Of a stretch of 64,000 nucleotides of DNA, positions 22,071-35,965 are shown piece by piece (within the stretch, counting starts at the first letter, position 1; every line of letters begins with the position of its first letter). The stretch spans positions 58,764 through 122,763 of the forward strand of contig NW_020170523.1 in assembly GCF_000524195.1 (NCBI RefSeq), in the 5' to 3' direction. The translations under genes and the position numbers were made by a program. Below the pieces are notes generated by a model. That model was not told where the DNA came from. It saw nothing but the letters and a program-made list of their open reading frames with translations, and ran no database searches. This DNA comes from Echinococcus granulosus. Its lineage: Eukaryota; Platyhelminthes; Cestoda; Cyclophyllidea; Taeniidae.

Positions 22071-25000
22071 CTAAACTTGTTCTATTCTGTGAAAAAAATT
22101 AACAGACTAAATTGTTTGAAAAATCCAGAACTAGTTTTTTAATTTATCTATGCCAACACTATCTTGTAAAATAAGATATTGTTTAGGTGATTTTTGTGCT
22201 ACACGGACTGTTCAAACACTGAGGGTTGTACGTCTGCTCTGCATCATGGCTTTTGGCTCTACCCCTTAGTCTCTTGGGTCTATCTGGGCGTTAATAGAAC
22301 ATCCCCCTCCGTACTGTTCGCCGACTTAATGGGGGACTCAAGGCACAAACTTGGTAGAATTTTGAAATGGGCTCTCGCCCTCCAAACTTCTATCCTTATT
22401 CCGGCTGTTACTTATCTAACCTTGCCGTCAAAAAAGGGAAGGCATCAACTTTGGAGGGCTGTTGGCGAATGAGGCAACTGCAGGCTTTAAGTACTTGAAG
22501 GTACTGGAGTAAGGTGACCAAATGAAACGTCTTTGCAGATGAATAGCTAGACAGAAATGATTTGCGACCAAGGCGGCTGTGGGAAATAGGGCGGGGAATG
22601 TATCTGCCCCGACTGACCTACAAAGTGCACGTGTTGTGGAGCCTCGAATGCTGCTAATTCTCACCCACCCCGCCCTCCAGTAAGGTTCAGGAATGGAAAG
22701 ATCCTTCGGATACAATGAAATCAAATCACTCAGATACATCGTTGACGTGGACATCAAATGTCTTTTCGCTTACAGGAAAATGCCAGTGACTAGCGTTTCT
22801 GTTTTGTCGACTCAGAAGATTGACAGAGGAGAGTACAGTGGACGATAATCAGAAGAAAAGGAAAGCTATGTAGTGATAGGATATGTTCACATGCGTGGAT
22901 TTTTCAGTTACTGCAGCTCTTTTACTTTGTCATGACTCAACTGAGGACTCGGAACTCTGATATCAACCAGTGTTGTTTAAAATTATCTTGACAGGTATGA
23001 ATCCACCTCTTTCTCTGCTTGAAGAATCATCCTCAATTAATGCAGTTTCAAAGGTGTCGAAACCTTTTATGGAATCACATATAACCTTCCGGAGACGGTT
23101 CTACAAGTTTGACTTGGAAGATGCGTCGAGTTTAGGTGGAATCCCTTTATTCTATCACAGAGAAGGCAGTAGAGTTTGTATTACTATGGCTTAAAATAAC
23201 TCATAAATAAGGTGCCGCAAAACTTTCATGAGTGGTGAAATCAGTGGTGCGCGTCTAAATCAAATATGCTGCACTTTAGCATGAGCTATGTGGCAAATGC
23301 CACCTCGTCTTTATTTCATTGCCTTCTCTGATATTTCCCCATATGATTAATGCCCTTACATTTGGATAATGCTTCAATCACATACGAAATGGACAGTCAT
23401 GTGATCAAAGTGCTAGGGGAATGGAGGATTGACAGGGCGCCTAGGTTCGTCTTGCCTTCTACGGAGGGGGGGGGGGGGGGGAATACCTGAAAAAGGTAGA
23501 ATTCACCGCATCTCTTTGTCATGTTGCAGAGGGCGCATAGACTGCAATCTTGATTATTTTCGCAAAAAACGAATAATTTAAGAGGCTTTCCTTATTTATT
23601 CCATGAAGTTAATGGCCTACATTAAAGACTGGTTTATTCTATTGAGGTTTCTTACAAGTTGGTAGGTAGTAGTACTTTAAAAATTAAATCTTAGCAACAG
23701 GATACTTGAACTTTTCAGTTGAAACGGCCCGATCAAGGTGAATGCAAACTGGAGATGTCTCGAAAGATAATGAAATAATAGTTAAAAAAGGCCGCAGCTC
23801 AGCTTTGTGAATAATTTCGTTGACCTTCTCAGCCCCTTGAGATCCAATCTCTACTTTGGTGGTGAAGGATTCGACAAGTATCACCCATACTACTTCCAGA
23901 CTTCATCAGTAGCGTGAGCGCTGCCACTTTTAAAGGGAAGCTAATGCGTGAGCTTGACATGACGACGGTGAAATAGTGGTGGGTGTCCTTCACTTTTGCC
24001 ACGTCGCTGTTAAACCTGGTACTTGGTACTACAAACTTATTGTCAAAAGATTCGCCACTCCAATGATCAAGAGGTGGAAGAGGACACCACACAACTGCTG
24101 CGGTGCTGTATGAATATCGAGTTACTTTGCGTCTATAAGAAAAAGGTGGAGTTTACTGCAACTTATCAAAAAACCAATCGATTTGCAGTCCAAAATGTCC
24201 ACTAAATACTATCTGTCGTACTCAAGAATAAAACTGAATGGACATTCAAAGTCTACCTTTGTGATTTCTAAGAAAAACATGCAGGACATCTTTGAACAGT
24301 ACTGATGGTATTCAGCCCATAAATTTCCTTCTAACAAAAGTTATGACCATTCATACAAAGCAATTTTGCTAATTAATAACCAGCTCCCAGGGTTGCCCTG
24401 AAGGTATAACAAGCCAAAGTGCTGGGGAGGGTCCTTGATTACTGTGGGACAGAAGATCTGGGGAAGCTGCCAGCATGGCTCGAGGGCCATCCCGCGGAGG
24501 GAAAGAACAGTGTGGGTAGACTGAAGCATCTACATAGTTAAATCTAAAAGAGTAAGCTACACAGTTAAATTGCCCCAAATTCTGTTCATGTTATCATCGA
24601 AATAGATGGCGTTATTGGAAATCACTTACACTCACCAATAGTGGAGGAGTGTGACTTTAAGCGACTTTTCATTGGTCTCCGACCTTTACCAATCATACGC
24701 AGGCGTCCCGTGAATAGGCTTCAATAACACGGTGGACACGAGCCAAAGGACCGCATTTTTTGCCTCCAAGGTTAACTCATTAACCCCTTGATTGTGCTTT
24801 TTTGTCCATTTGGAATTTTCGGCCACGCCTTCGCCTTCCCTATTCCGTTACTCAGGTTAGTGATTGGGTGGCTTTTTAAAGCCCTTTTTGCTCGTGCTTA
24901 TCCAATCCCAAAGTTTTATATTTTTCAAAAAATCCGAAGCCCATTCCTTCATAATGTTGTTTAAAGGTCGGTTGGTTAAATGAACTCATTCGAAAATTTA

Positions 25001-28000
25001 ACGGTCAAAATTTAATGCCAATGTAATTTGACTGCATTTAAGCACTTTTGTAATTCACTGAAGAGAAGGTGCTTCTTACCTGTCGGCCTGTTGTATACGC
25101 GCAAAAATGAGTCGCTTGGATGTAGGCACCCGTTCGAAGCTTTGTTAATGTTCAGCCATCGCTCTACATTCTGGTAGGTATCGTTTGTACGGGAGTACGA
25201 TTGACAGTGGTAAAGTGAGTCACAGGGAGGCCTTCCTCACAGACCATTTCGACATCCTCCTACACCTTATTAAGGCTCCTCTACCTATTACAAGACGATT
25301 TTTCACTCGTTTTTTAATTGGGGTGGCTACATACTGGGCAATTACCCAATTCCAAGTGCATGACTACATACATGAATCAAAAGTCCATGATTATGCTTGA
25401 CGGAGAAAGCAACTGCCTAATGACATCATTCCCACTACAGTGATTTGTAGCAAGTGTGGTCTAAACATGATTCCCCCTCTACCTTCTCTCCTGCCTCCAT
25501 TTCTTCTTCCAGTACATAACTGTCGGTGTCTCAGATAGACATGATACTATTGGTTGGGGTGACCTTTTTTCGCATTTGACCCTATGACCTCGGAAAGTAG
25601 TACATTTCAAGCCAAACATGTGCCAGGTGTCACCTTCATGTAAGAACCGGAATTAGGACACAACATTATCCCTTTAGTCCTTGCGAAAGGAGACCTAACT
25701 AAGTTAGATAAATAAACATTTTTGGCGCTTTAACCGGATAGAGAAGTACCCATAACAAATAGTTCGACAAAAAACATTGGCTCTTGCCTACCAAATCGAC
25801 AGTGAAAGTAAGCTCGGAAATGGGGCCGTCACTGTTACAATGATGAGAAGAACAGTTGTGTTATTCAAAAGAAACGAAAGTCAATTGGAGAACTGACTGG
25901 TGATTGACAAAATAACTTGGACTTTTACTTACGGCATTTTGGAATATGGGCGTTGTCTTCGAAACCCAGACCAAAAGGCTTATTCTCCTCCTTATCTCGA
26001 GCCAAAATCTTACCTACCAAAAGGCACTGGTGTCTTCTGGAATATCGTACAAAGTCCTGAATGCACCAAACATGAAAAAGTCGCTTTACTTTTTTGTTTT
26101 GAGGAGAAAAAGTGACGTTTGTAATGTCATAGGTGAGGTTTATTTAAAGTCTGTCGAAAATAAGGCACCAATTTGTTCCCTTCTTTTGATAGCAAATGCA
26201 AGTTTTATTCTCTCGCTTGCTAACTTGAGGCCTTTACTCTCTTTGGACAACAAGAAAATGTTCTCTTTCTTCCGGTTGTAAAAACAGTGTTGCCTGAGTA
26301 GCCTAATTCAAAGGTCAATAATGTGGTCGGTTAACGACATAAAGTGTTGTCATGGTAGACCAATGTCTGTAAATTCACTTCGAGGTGAAAACCATGGCAA
26401 GTGAAGGGCCTACTGTTTTCGCATCTTTCTGCTTAAAGTCCATCGCCCTTTTCTGGCTGAGTGTGTATGTCTTAAGTCAGGCCGATTGCAATGATTGGCA
26501 GACTTAAAACGTAAAACACCATTATTTACTTCTGAAAAGACAATTTAATCTCCATATAGACAAATGTATGCATACATTTCGTCACTTAGTGGATGAAGAC
26601 ATCCCTAATTGAAGCTGTCATTCCACAAATGCGGTGGAGATCAAAGCAAAACTCTTTTTATTTTTCACATTCAAGCTGAACAGCTCTCTGATCGCGGTTT
26701 ACTAAAAAAAACGAGGATTCATTCTGTACGCGTTGTTCAAATGAAAAGGAAGAAATTCAAAATGATTTAGAGTACTTGGATGAATGCGGAATCTCTCTTT
26801 TGAATGCTCACATATCATCTTGGGGTGAAGTTACTTCCACTTTGTGCATATCTTTGCGTAATCCTTCCAAATATTAAAATTTAAATTAGTTTTTAATCAC
26901 TATAGGACCTAACGGAGGGCTTTATAATTTGTTTTCTTGAATGGTCCTCCCCTTCATTCCCCCATAAGAAAGTGCTCGCCCCGATAAAATTCAGTAGGGC
27001 AGCAGAAGTGACCATTTAAAATGTCAGAAAGTGTTATTTTACATACTTGACATTATTTTATAGTCGCAAATTTAAATGCACCCCTCAATCTACCCAGTTT
27101 TTCCTTCTCTTATTGAATAAGGTGACTTTACCGGAAGCTACAATAGCATCGTCATTTGGAAGGAGACATTAGGGGTATGTGGAAAATTCTAATTTTAATG
27201 GGGAATCGTAAGGCGAAAAAAACCAGGAAATGATACCAGTAAGACCTTGAGTGTGACCTTGAAGGTGGCCCTTTTGGCAAGGGCTTGCCCCAGTGAATTG
27301 TAAGCAGGAGGCTCAATAATGACACATTTTAATGTCACATAATTAATGGGGGTCTGTGGCATAAACACTTACTCCACATACAGTCATACGTCAGAGCCGT
27401 GATATGCGACCTTTCAGGGTAAACACTCATGGTGCCCAAGCTATATTTGTAGGATAGTAGAGTTTCTATCCTACGCCCACTTCATTCTTCTCATCGTTTT
27501 CCTCTTCTTCGTCTCATTCTAGCAGAGCACAAACTTTTTAACAGGCTTTTGAGTAGCGCACGTTAGACTAAAACAGATTACAGCTCCGACTGGGTATTCG
27601 CCTTGGTGATGTACGATGTCATGTTGAAGATACATGACTTTGGTGGGTTAAAACGCGATTTAGTAGTTAGGTTCTCCTAAAAGAAAGTGCTTTTTTCTCC
27701 CCTTCAGGAGGACCTAATTATCACTTATGTCATTTCTTGTGATACCTAATCACCTTCCAAATAGTGGATTTAGGAAACATGGTACTTTTTTGTCGTAATT
27801 AACGGAAAGCGATTAAACAATGCGTTTATTTTCGAGATCGAACAATGAATTGGCTGCGAGGCTAAATTAGCTGCAAAACTTGTAAATACTCATAACCTTC
27901 AAAGGAAGGTCAAAATCGGGATTAAAGAAAGGGAGAAATGCCCAATACGTCTTCACTTTTCCTAACTGTCATGCAGAAGGTGTAAAAATGGGAAAAGGGG

Positions 28001-28311
28001 ACTTATTTTTTTTGTCAAGCCTTCGCTATACCGCGAGATTGACTAAGACCCACATAATTGAGGTTTCACTGGCAGAATATTTATTCGTGACCGCAGGTGG
28101 GACGATATTTTAGACATGAATCACCTATCAAAGGTACTTCAAAGTCACTCTCTAATATCTTCTCAAGGATCAAAGAGCTTGGGCGAGAAAATATTAGGAG
28201 CTTATAAATGCTATAATTTTCACTATCTGCCTTGTGATTAACAACATATTCTCAGTTTATATGGCGTATTTTCACGTGTAAATGTGTGACAAAGACTTTG
28301 GCATTTTAAGG
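22071..28311. other. No gene recognised
   Basis: About 6 kb without a supported exon on either strand. ORFs up to 111 codons (25946-26281) lack splice context. Confidence 0.4.
23466..23481 (+). repeat. Poly-G run of 16
   Basis: Sixteen consecutive G on the + strand. Prone to slippage and able to form G-quadruplexes; its exact length in the assembly is uncertain. Confidence 0.9.
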
Positions 28312-28411
28312 NNNNNNNNNNNNNNNNNNNNNNNNNNNNNNNNNNNNNNNNNNNNNNNNNNNNNNNNNNNNNNNNNNNNNNNNNNNNNNNNNNNNNNNNN
28401 NNNNNNNNNNN
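28312..28411. other. Assembly gap (100 N)
   Basis: A placeholder of exactly 100 N. Unlike the gap at 17592, the flanks share no repeat, so the reason for the break is not visible. Confidence 0.95.
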
Positions 28412-31400
28412 CTTCTTAACACATTCATGTCTACTCCGACGTGAAAAGCTTTAAAGCCGCCCAGCATTGGGCATCCCAAGTCGGCCAGTTTATGGCCAAG
28501 ACGAAGAAGCAGGATAAATCTCGACTTTTACTCCTGTAGAAAAGGGGCTTAAGTACATTCTGTGTCTTTTCACATTCGGGGTCCCAATTTTTCTCCTGAG
28601 GTATTATGATCTACCTCTTAGCACACATTTAAATACACTTAATTGGTTTTTTGAGTGATTTTCTGTAGAATGGGAGCAAAAAAATCTGTCTCTACCAAGT
28701 ATGTTTCCTCGAGAAGCAGGCATCTATTAAAGGCGTTTCCCTTTTTTTTCACGAGAAATACAAGGCTTTATTTTGCGGAAAAAAAGAGGTGGATTCTAAC
28801 TACTAGACACAAACTGGCTGGATGTCTGTTGGAGAAGGCAGAGTGTTTACCCGCGCGTTTTCCACTGACAAGTTAATCTCATGATGTCTCGATCAAAAAG
28901 AGTGTAGAGGAAGGGAATACTTTGTCTTGTTTTCATTATATGTCATTACAGTGCTTTTGTCATTGTCAGGAAGTCCATTAAATTAATCAGAAGGGTAAAT
29001 GGATGAGGCTTTTGGGCAATCCAGATGTCCTCTTCTGTGCTTAGCGTTTGGAACAGTAAGCAATTCTTCCAAAGGGGGTATTTCTCTTTTCTTTTTGTGC
29101 ACTTCTATTTTTCGTAAATAAAACTTGTTGAAAGTAAAGAAAATAATAAATGTCGCATTTTTTATGAGCGGATTTTCTCCTTGCATTTCTTTAGTTGAAC
29201 TCCGCCGGGGTTGCATCGTTTTTCCCTTTTTTCCGAATTGGTCGTACCACGAAAAGGGAAAGTATTAATTTGGGATAAACTATGGAGCCTTACCCTATCC
29301 TTCATGGTACAGACATTTCTGTGCCAACTTTAAAATTGTCTACGATTTTTCTTTGAGTTCAATTGGTCTAGTAGGCGGGGGGAGGGGTAGGCTAGGCGAG
29401 AGAAGGGCAGGGGATGGGAAGGAAAGGGAGGCCCACCAAAATTCGTTTCAAGCAAAAAACTTACCAAAGTATATGACATAATGAAGAGTGTTTTGTTTTT
29501 CTTCCACTTAGGAAAATGTTTTCTTATTTTTCTTTTCTGCAGTATGAAGCTTATTCTGTCAGGTGGTGGTAATGATATAATGGTCAAATTCGGATATTTG
29601 GATGCGATTTTCGTAAATTTTTTTTTTCAGGATTTTAATGGTCATGCAAACATTAGAAGTTAAATAACCCAGAGGGTATTATTATTTTTCTTAAATTTAT
29701 ATCTGCGTAAAGAAATCTGTCTGAATTGTTTGCGGTAGGTCTATGATAAGCGTAATGTCATTGTGTAATCATGCCAGGGATGATTTACGCACGCTTCAGA
29801 TCTCTCTGTTCAACAAAAACATCTTAAAAACACGCAGTTTTTACTCATTTGGTCATATTGTATAGTCTTTTAATCGAAAATGTAGGTGGAACTTTCCGCC
29901 TCTGGTCCTTGTTTATTGCGTACGACGGCGGTCTGGTAATGAGGAGGAGTGAAATGGGGCGACGTAGCATACATTAAGCTCAGAGACGAGAGGAGGCTCC
30001 GGAAATAAATTTTTATGAGAATATAGGCTTTTTATTTGTGTGTGTGTGTGGTCGTGACGTCAAAAAAAACTGTACCAGTCCATCATCTTAAGAGTGTCAT
30101 TGTCTATCTACATTTTCAATTAACCCATTAGGTCCGACTACGCCTAAGGCCCTTACCAATGGCCGTCAAAATGGGGTTTTACTGGCATGATGAATGTCAC
30201 CTTTCTGATGTGTCATATCATTCGAATGAAAGTAGCCCAAGAGCGAGCTTTATCAATAATAGGGGTTCCAAATCTTTTATGATTTTTAGGAATGACAACT
30301 TCTTCGTAGAGCTGTCAGCTACTGCATTAGAGAGTTCGAGAAAACTTTTTACAGGATGTAGCATTTATCTACGAGAAAGATCATCCTCAAGTCAATGTTA
30401 ATCTAATCATGCATCAGTCTATAAATTTGCAGCCTTCTGGTTGCCTAAGAAGGTTCTTCTTCTCGCAATGATCTTAAAGCTCTCTAAAGGTTCTCTTCGC
30501 CATGCACGTGTCAAAAGTGACATCTAATTTTCCTTTTTTATGATAATTATCGGAGAGAAGGCAGAAAATAATCAAACATGGTCATGCAGTTTATTTTGTA
30601 ATGAATTAGCTACGGAATGCTTTCTCCGGTATGATAATGCGATTCTTCATTAATTGGAATGCTAGTTAGCGGTGCTTTTCATGTTGGTGGCTTTGGCCTT
30701 GACTGCTTCCTCACCAGAATCGAAGAGTTTACGCCAAATAATTTGCAGGCGGAACATCCTCTCACCCCATACTGCGACCTATGTAAATGCTACGTAAATT
30801 TTACGGGAGGCTTTTAAAGTTTTGAAATCCAATTGTCATTGGCAAAGTAGACAGTTTTGAATTGCGTTCATCAGGTTCATTCAACCGTCAGTGGATGATA
30901 GGCGGATCCGCCACAAGAGGAAGGCATTAGTGCGCCTTTAGCAAGCGAAAATTTATAATGAACATTTGTGTAAGCAGTTCATTATGCACAGAGAAAATAT
31001 AGTCATCTAGGTTAGAGATCTGCCGGTTGATAGCTGACGATGTTTCCGTTCGTTTAACAAATTTTGTGATGAAAAAGTTTATCTTGACATCTTAATCTCA
31101 TAATTTCTACATTACAAAGAGTAGGGAGGCTCTTTCCTGATCGTGATGCGCCCAACTTTGAGTTGACTTGGACACTCAAAGTAGGCCAGCCTGATTTGTA
31201 TCCTCCACGTTTAACGCAAATTTAATGTCATGAGGACCCAGAAGTTCTAAGTTATTGACGGGAGAATTTTTATTTATTTATCTCGTCAGTAGCGGCGCGT
31301 ATTTCTCTGTTGTTATCAGTGATAGAGGGCACATCTTTCATCGCCAAAATCAAGCTGTTTCAGCCCCACATTCTACTTCTGTATAACTCATCCGCTCCAA

Positions 31401-33164
31401 ATTTTACCTGATACCGGGTTTAAATAGGGAAAGAAGACTAATCCCAGTCATACTGGCTTCGTTTTCCCTACATTTTCTCATATTGAAATTCGAATAGAGA
31501 GGAAGGCAAATAGTACTGACCACAGTAAGTAGCACTGGCAGGTTGAAACGCACCTACCTATGGCTTACAATACATTCAGGTAAACAATCGTCGTGATTTA
31601 TGCAAGTCCTCACTGGTTGGAACAAGCCATCACTACGATCTGTGCCTTAAACCGCATGACCTTTTGAGGACACTTGCTATCTCCACTGCCCCATCTCGTC
31701 TTAGGCTGCTCCTCATCTGGTAAACAGCGTTTAGACTATCTTTTTTGGCATACTAGAATCCATATGATTTGCAAGGAATAAGAAAAAATTTCCGAAGAAG
31801 GCAAATCTTCCTAAAGAGACTTCTCAAGACTTCTCTTAGTTTGCAAACTTCACTGTATTTTTATTGCCTCTCGACCGTATGGCTAAGCTGCTTTCAAGTC
31901 TTTTGATTCCACTAGTCTTTTTCAGCCATTTCTACGAACTACTCTGGTTATTTCAATCAGCGTCTTGTGGTGTGGTAATCTTTACTCTCTAGTTTTGAAT
32001 ACCTGCAGCCTCGTAGGTCCACCATTGAGGCCTTTTGTGTCTTTTACTTAGGGTAGCGACTAGCCAACTTGCCCAGGCAGAGATCCCATACATAAAAACC
32101 GCCAGTTCAGTCCTACCGCCACGAGGAGATCGCCTGAAGGAAAAGTCTGAAGAGTGACAGTATTAGTTAGTGAAAGTCTGGTACTTGATCCTTACTGTTC
32201 CGAGGATATTTCACTCTACTGTTGATAAATCTGACACCTTTAACGCCTTCAAAGTGTGTGACACTTCATGGAGAGTGTTTAACCAGTGCAGTCCTTCAGT
32301 TTTTTCATACCCGAAATAAACACGAAACGTCAGTCATGTGCCGTCATGTCTGCGTTAATTGTTCAATTACTCCGTGATAAAAAATGGAGCGTTTTAGGTG
32401 GTTTTTTGCGTGTTATTGTGTGCAGTGAATAGACTGCATTGCAGAGCGACAACTTGTCACTTTAGATGTGTGTAGGGACGTTATTTAGCACAATGGAGAA
32501 TGTACAGCGGCTATAGCAGCAGCAGCAGCAGCAGCCGGAGTCTGTGTAATACGATACTTAGTGAGAGAACATGAAGTATCTGATTGTTGTAGCTCTTCCT
32601 GGGTAGCACCTCATCTGACCACTTAGGAAGAAGAGTGAGTGAGTCTTGCTATCTTCTTTGTAAGGAACTGAAGACACTATCATACAGTCACTAACCACAG
32701 AAGCGTGGAATTAGCTCTCTGACAGGCACAGAAGGGTAGAAGGGTCTGCTATCAGGATGGAGAATACTGTTAGAAGGTTGGGAAGACCTACGCAAATTCT
32801 TCTACTTGATCCGTCACTCAAAAGTAAATGAGTAGAGTGAATTCCACCAGGAGGTAAGAATATGGGCGAAAAGGTGATTTTTATTACCCAATTTAAATGG
32901 CGAACCTTATCAAGTGGGAGCAGGGTTTTATCCACTAATTGGACATTATTCCCCACCAAGGGCATTTCACCTGGGCAACCGCTTTTGTAGGAATATTTGC
33001 CTTAAGGTAAAAAAGACTCCAAATGATTTACCCAACCCACAGAGAGGAATTCTATCTGCATTTCTTGGTGCTCTTCCTCCTCCTCCTTCATTATTGTAGA
33101 TTCAGACTTCTCGTTACAACCGTTGGTGAGGAGAGCCTTCATATTTCCATAGTTTGTTCAGCAT
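28412..33164. other. No gene recognised
   Basis: No supported exon. A 68-codon basic ORF starting MGAKKSVST at about 28670 follows an acceptor-like TTTTCTGTAG, but there is no further evidence for it. Confidence 0.35.
32515..32535 (+). repeat. (AGC)7 microsatellite
   Basis: Seven perfect AGC units, not in a supported coding frame. Confidence 0.9.
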
Positions 33165-33937
33165 CTATTGTTTTTCTTCTTCCGTTGGAATACCGTAAGC
33201 AACAGTTTCCTTCCCCAGTCGAGTCAAATCTTTTTCTGTTGCTTGTTTTGGTGCAGCATTTGGAGTTGTGGACCCGTCAGCCACATAGCTGGTGTGGCTT
33301 CTCCCGGCTTGCCGTCCACGAGTCTTCACGACTCTTGCTAATACATTTAGGAAAGTGAATGGTTGGGGAGATTAACACAAAAATTGTTTATTTTTAAGAA
33401 AAGCTAGAAGGAGTCGGATATCTCTCACCACATTGTTATCTCTGTAATCCCTGGTCGCTACAAATGACATGCAAGGGTGGACCAACTTGGAGGTGCCTTA
33501 TTAGAAGCCTGAGGTCATAGCAGGAGATCAGGAACCTACTAGTGAAAGTTCGAAAAGTCCGCAGAAGACCAGAAAATTACTATTAGTTGTTTAAGCGCCA
33601 TAAATTTTTGCTTGAACTAAGGGCACCATTATCAAAGAGTGAAGCTGCCAAGTTCTGGCGATTTTCTGAATAATGGATAATGGGGACTAATTTTTTCTTT
33701 CATGGCCAAGACACGAAGTAAAGTTGACTGGTGGTCTTGCTCGACAAGGGCAGCATGAGTGCCTTTTGATGAAACCTTTGATGGACAGGTTAATCACACT
33801 GTCATCTGGCCCGGTCTAGTCCCACTGAAGGCAACAGCATAAATCATTTTGTAATGTCAATGGGTGGATCGGTTCATTTGCACCGTCAATTTTCCTCGTG
33901 AAACCTCACCTGCACACGAAGTTACTGCGTCAGCCAT
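33165..33937 (-). CDS. Possible two-exon 66-residue protein
   Basis: On the minus strand, ATG at 33937-33935 begins MADAVTSCA, with an in-frame stop three codons upstream. The donor GCAG|GTGAGG (exon end 33910) leaves phase 1. The acceptor CACTTTCCTAAATGTATTAG enters at 33337 in phase 1 and stays open for 56 codons to TAG at 33167-33165. Exon 2 encodes RVVKTRGRQAGRSHTSYVAD, STTPNAAPKQATEKDLTRLG and ends GIPTEEEKQ. The composition is strongly coding-like (Thr, Lys, Glu, Ala) compared with nearby ORFs. No signal peptide, membrane segment or known domain is seen. The + strand ORF at 33023-33358 is the shadow of this frame. A phase-1 donor-like G|GTATTC inside exon 2 leaves open that the gene continues. 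Confidence 0.45.
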
Positions 33938-35794
33938 CTTCACGGATCACCATCTACGCCATATTTTATGTGCTTCGTGCATGACATGTCATAAGGTGTT
34001 TTACCACTTACGAAGTTTTTGTCAGGTATGATAATTTTAGGTCTTAAGTCGTTGACAAGACCCCACTTTTTTAGTAATGTTGCCTCACCGCAAATCCAGC
34101 TATTTTGTACTTGGCTTTGACCTGTCCAGTAAGTTGACAGGATATCTTATCCGAAGAAAAGACTGTTGAGGAAAAGTCCTTCAGTACGGCTTTGTCTATG
34201 TTCTGGTTGAGAATGTTTCGTCTCCTCCAAAATAGAGAAATAAGAACCAAAGTAACAACTAAGCAGACAGACCGATTTTGGAGCAGAGGGAATCGGGACA
34301 AGCAGGGGCTACCCTCAGCTTTATTACCACTTATTGGACAAATCGTATCCAAAAATAAAAACAAAACTGAACCAACAAAACTAAAGAAGGGTAGTGACGG
34401 TGCTGTCGGGGTAGATTAAGGCGAGGGCTTTACCAACGGCCGTGGTCTTTCGGCCTCGCATCAATGCAAACGCGAGGTGGATTCTGTAGGAAAGGACCTC
34501 ATGAGTACAACCCTGTACCCATTTCTGTACCTACAGACCAACATTTACTCATAGGTCCCGCTTTTTTGGGACCTACGGTGATGGTGGTGACTGTATCCAT
34601 ACCCATTCATAAGAATATATATTTATTGCTTGAAAAAATATTACTTCGAGAAGATGTCTACTGTGCTTAATTTCTCTCATAATATTTATTTTTTAACCTA
34701 AAATGTGCTATTAGATTTAATTTTTTCCTGTTCAAGTTCGCAAATATCACTTTACCACCCTTTTCAAAGGAGAGAAATTCAACTGGTTGATCAATGACAG
34801 GTTGACAAAAGTGTCAATCGAAATTGATCGATGATACACCTTGGCACAAGACCAAAATTAAAGACGTTTCCCCTATCAAAATAGTACATATTTTCCTTTT
34901 TCCCATATAATGTACTTCTTTGCAGTTTCATCCAACTTCAGCTCAGTTCATAAGTAACCTCATTCACTGGAAGACAGGTGTCTTGAATAATACCTTATCC
35001 ATTTCCCACATTACAAGTCCCCGCTAAAGACGAATTCCAAGAGACATAATTTGATATGCTTTTTAAAAAGTCCTACTGAAAGGCAACTCTTACATAGAGG
35101 CAAAAAAGCCTAGTATATGCCTTTAAAAATCTGCGATGAGTTGGGAGTGGATGATTTTCGGACAACCTATGGCATGTAATTTATTGCCCTCCCCTCACCA
35201 CAAGTCAGTCAGGAGGCAATTTTGACAAGAGGTACTTATATAATATGTACGTGAAATAAGCGACGAACAGATTGGTAGTCTCTAACGCTTGTTGTCTGTC
35301 ATCCAATGGGGGATGGCAAGCGGCATGCGAGACGCCTTTGTGCAGTCTTTATCACATCTTTCCCCATTTATTTGAGATGTCAGCGCATGAGATGTTCCTG
35401 ACACGTTAACCTTGAGTGCCTCTAATGGCATCACATAATTCCTCCTAAACACGAGTAACTCATCCATTTGCGTTAGACTGTTTAAATCAACCTCTATTAT
35501 GAGGGGTAAGCCTTGTTACTTGGGCCAAAAGATATCATATTTCGATTTCGCCTAGGGGTATGGCCACTGTTTTATGCTAAAACCATTTTAAAGGTATTGT
35601 AAGAAATGGTTTCTTTTTCTTACTGAGTAATACCCCTTGGGTGAGGATCCAAAGTGACTTCTTGGTAAACTGTGCACGAACGAGGTCGAGTAAGAAGCCT
35701 ATGTTAGCTTCTCATCAAAAATAAGAAGGAGCCAGGGCCTTTTGAATACAGACTAGCGATGAAAGTAAAAACTCTCCTGAATTCATCATGGGAG
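33938..35794. other. No firm gene; one possible minus-strand membrane exon
   Basis: On the minus strand, 34258-34089 has a strong acceptor (GTCTGTCTGCTTAG), a donor GCG|GTGAGG and an open frame starting with a hydrophobic stretch then RRRN. It enters in phase 1 and leaves in phase 0, and fits no neighbouring exon. Nothing else is supported. Confidence 0.25.
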
Positions 35795-35965
35795 TGTTAT
35801 ATTTGAAGAATCTTGAAGAAGGTGATTATTCACCCAAGTTGTGTCTAGAGGAATGGTTGTGAGGGGGGGTTGGAGTTTTCGAACAGGGTTTCATTGGGGA
35901 TCACTGAAACAATCTCCTAGCTGGTAACAGATAATGAACTCATTTGGAGGCCCACTCCCGCTCTG
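35795..35965 (+). repeat. Dispersed repeat pair, copy 1 (decayed coding relic)
   Basis: This stretch aligns over about 200 bp with 37270-37475. Matching blocks are TCATGGGA.TGTT.TA.TTGAA, GATTATT, TTTC.TTGGGGATCACTG.AACAA and CTCATTTGGA. The translated frame aligns too (L..L...DY.P, EW, GDH.NNLL.GN, HL) but holds several stops here, so it is the more decayed copy. Confidence 0.5.

Noticed and set aside
28670..28876. Basic ORF beginning MGAKKSVST (myristoylation-like start)
   Set aside because: Only an acceptor-like sequence supports it; there is no second exon and composition is ordinary.
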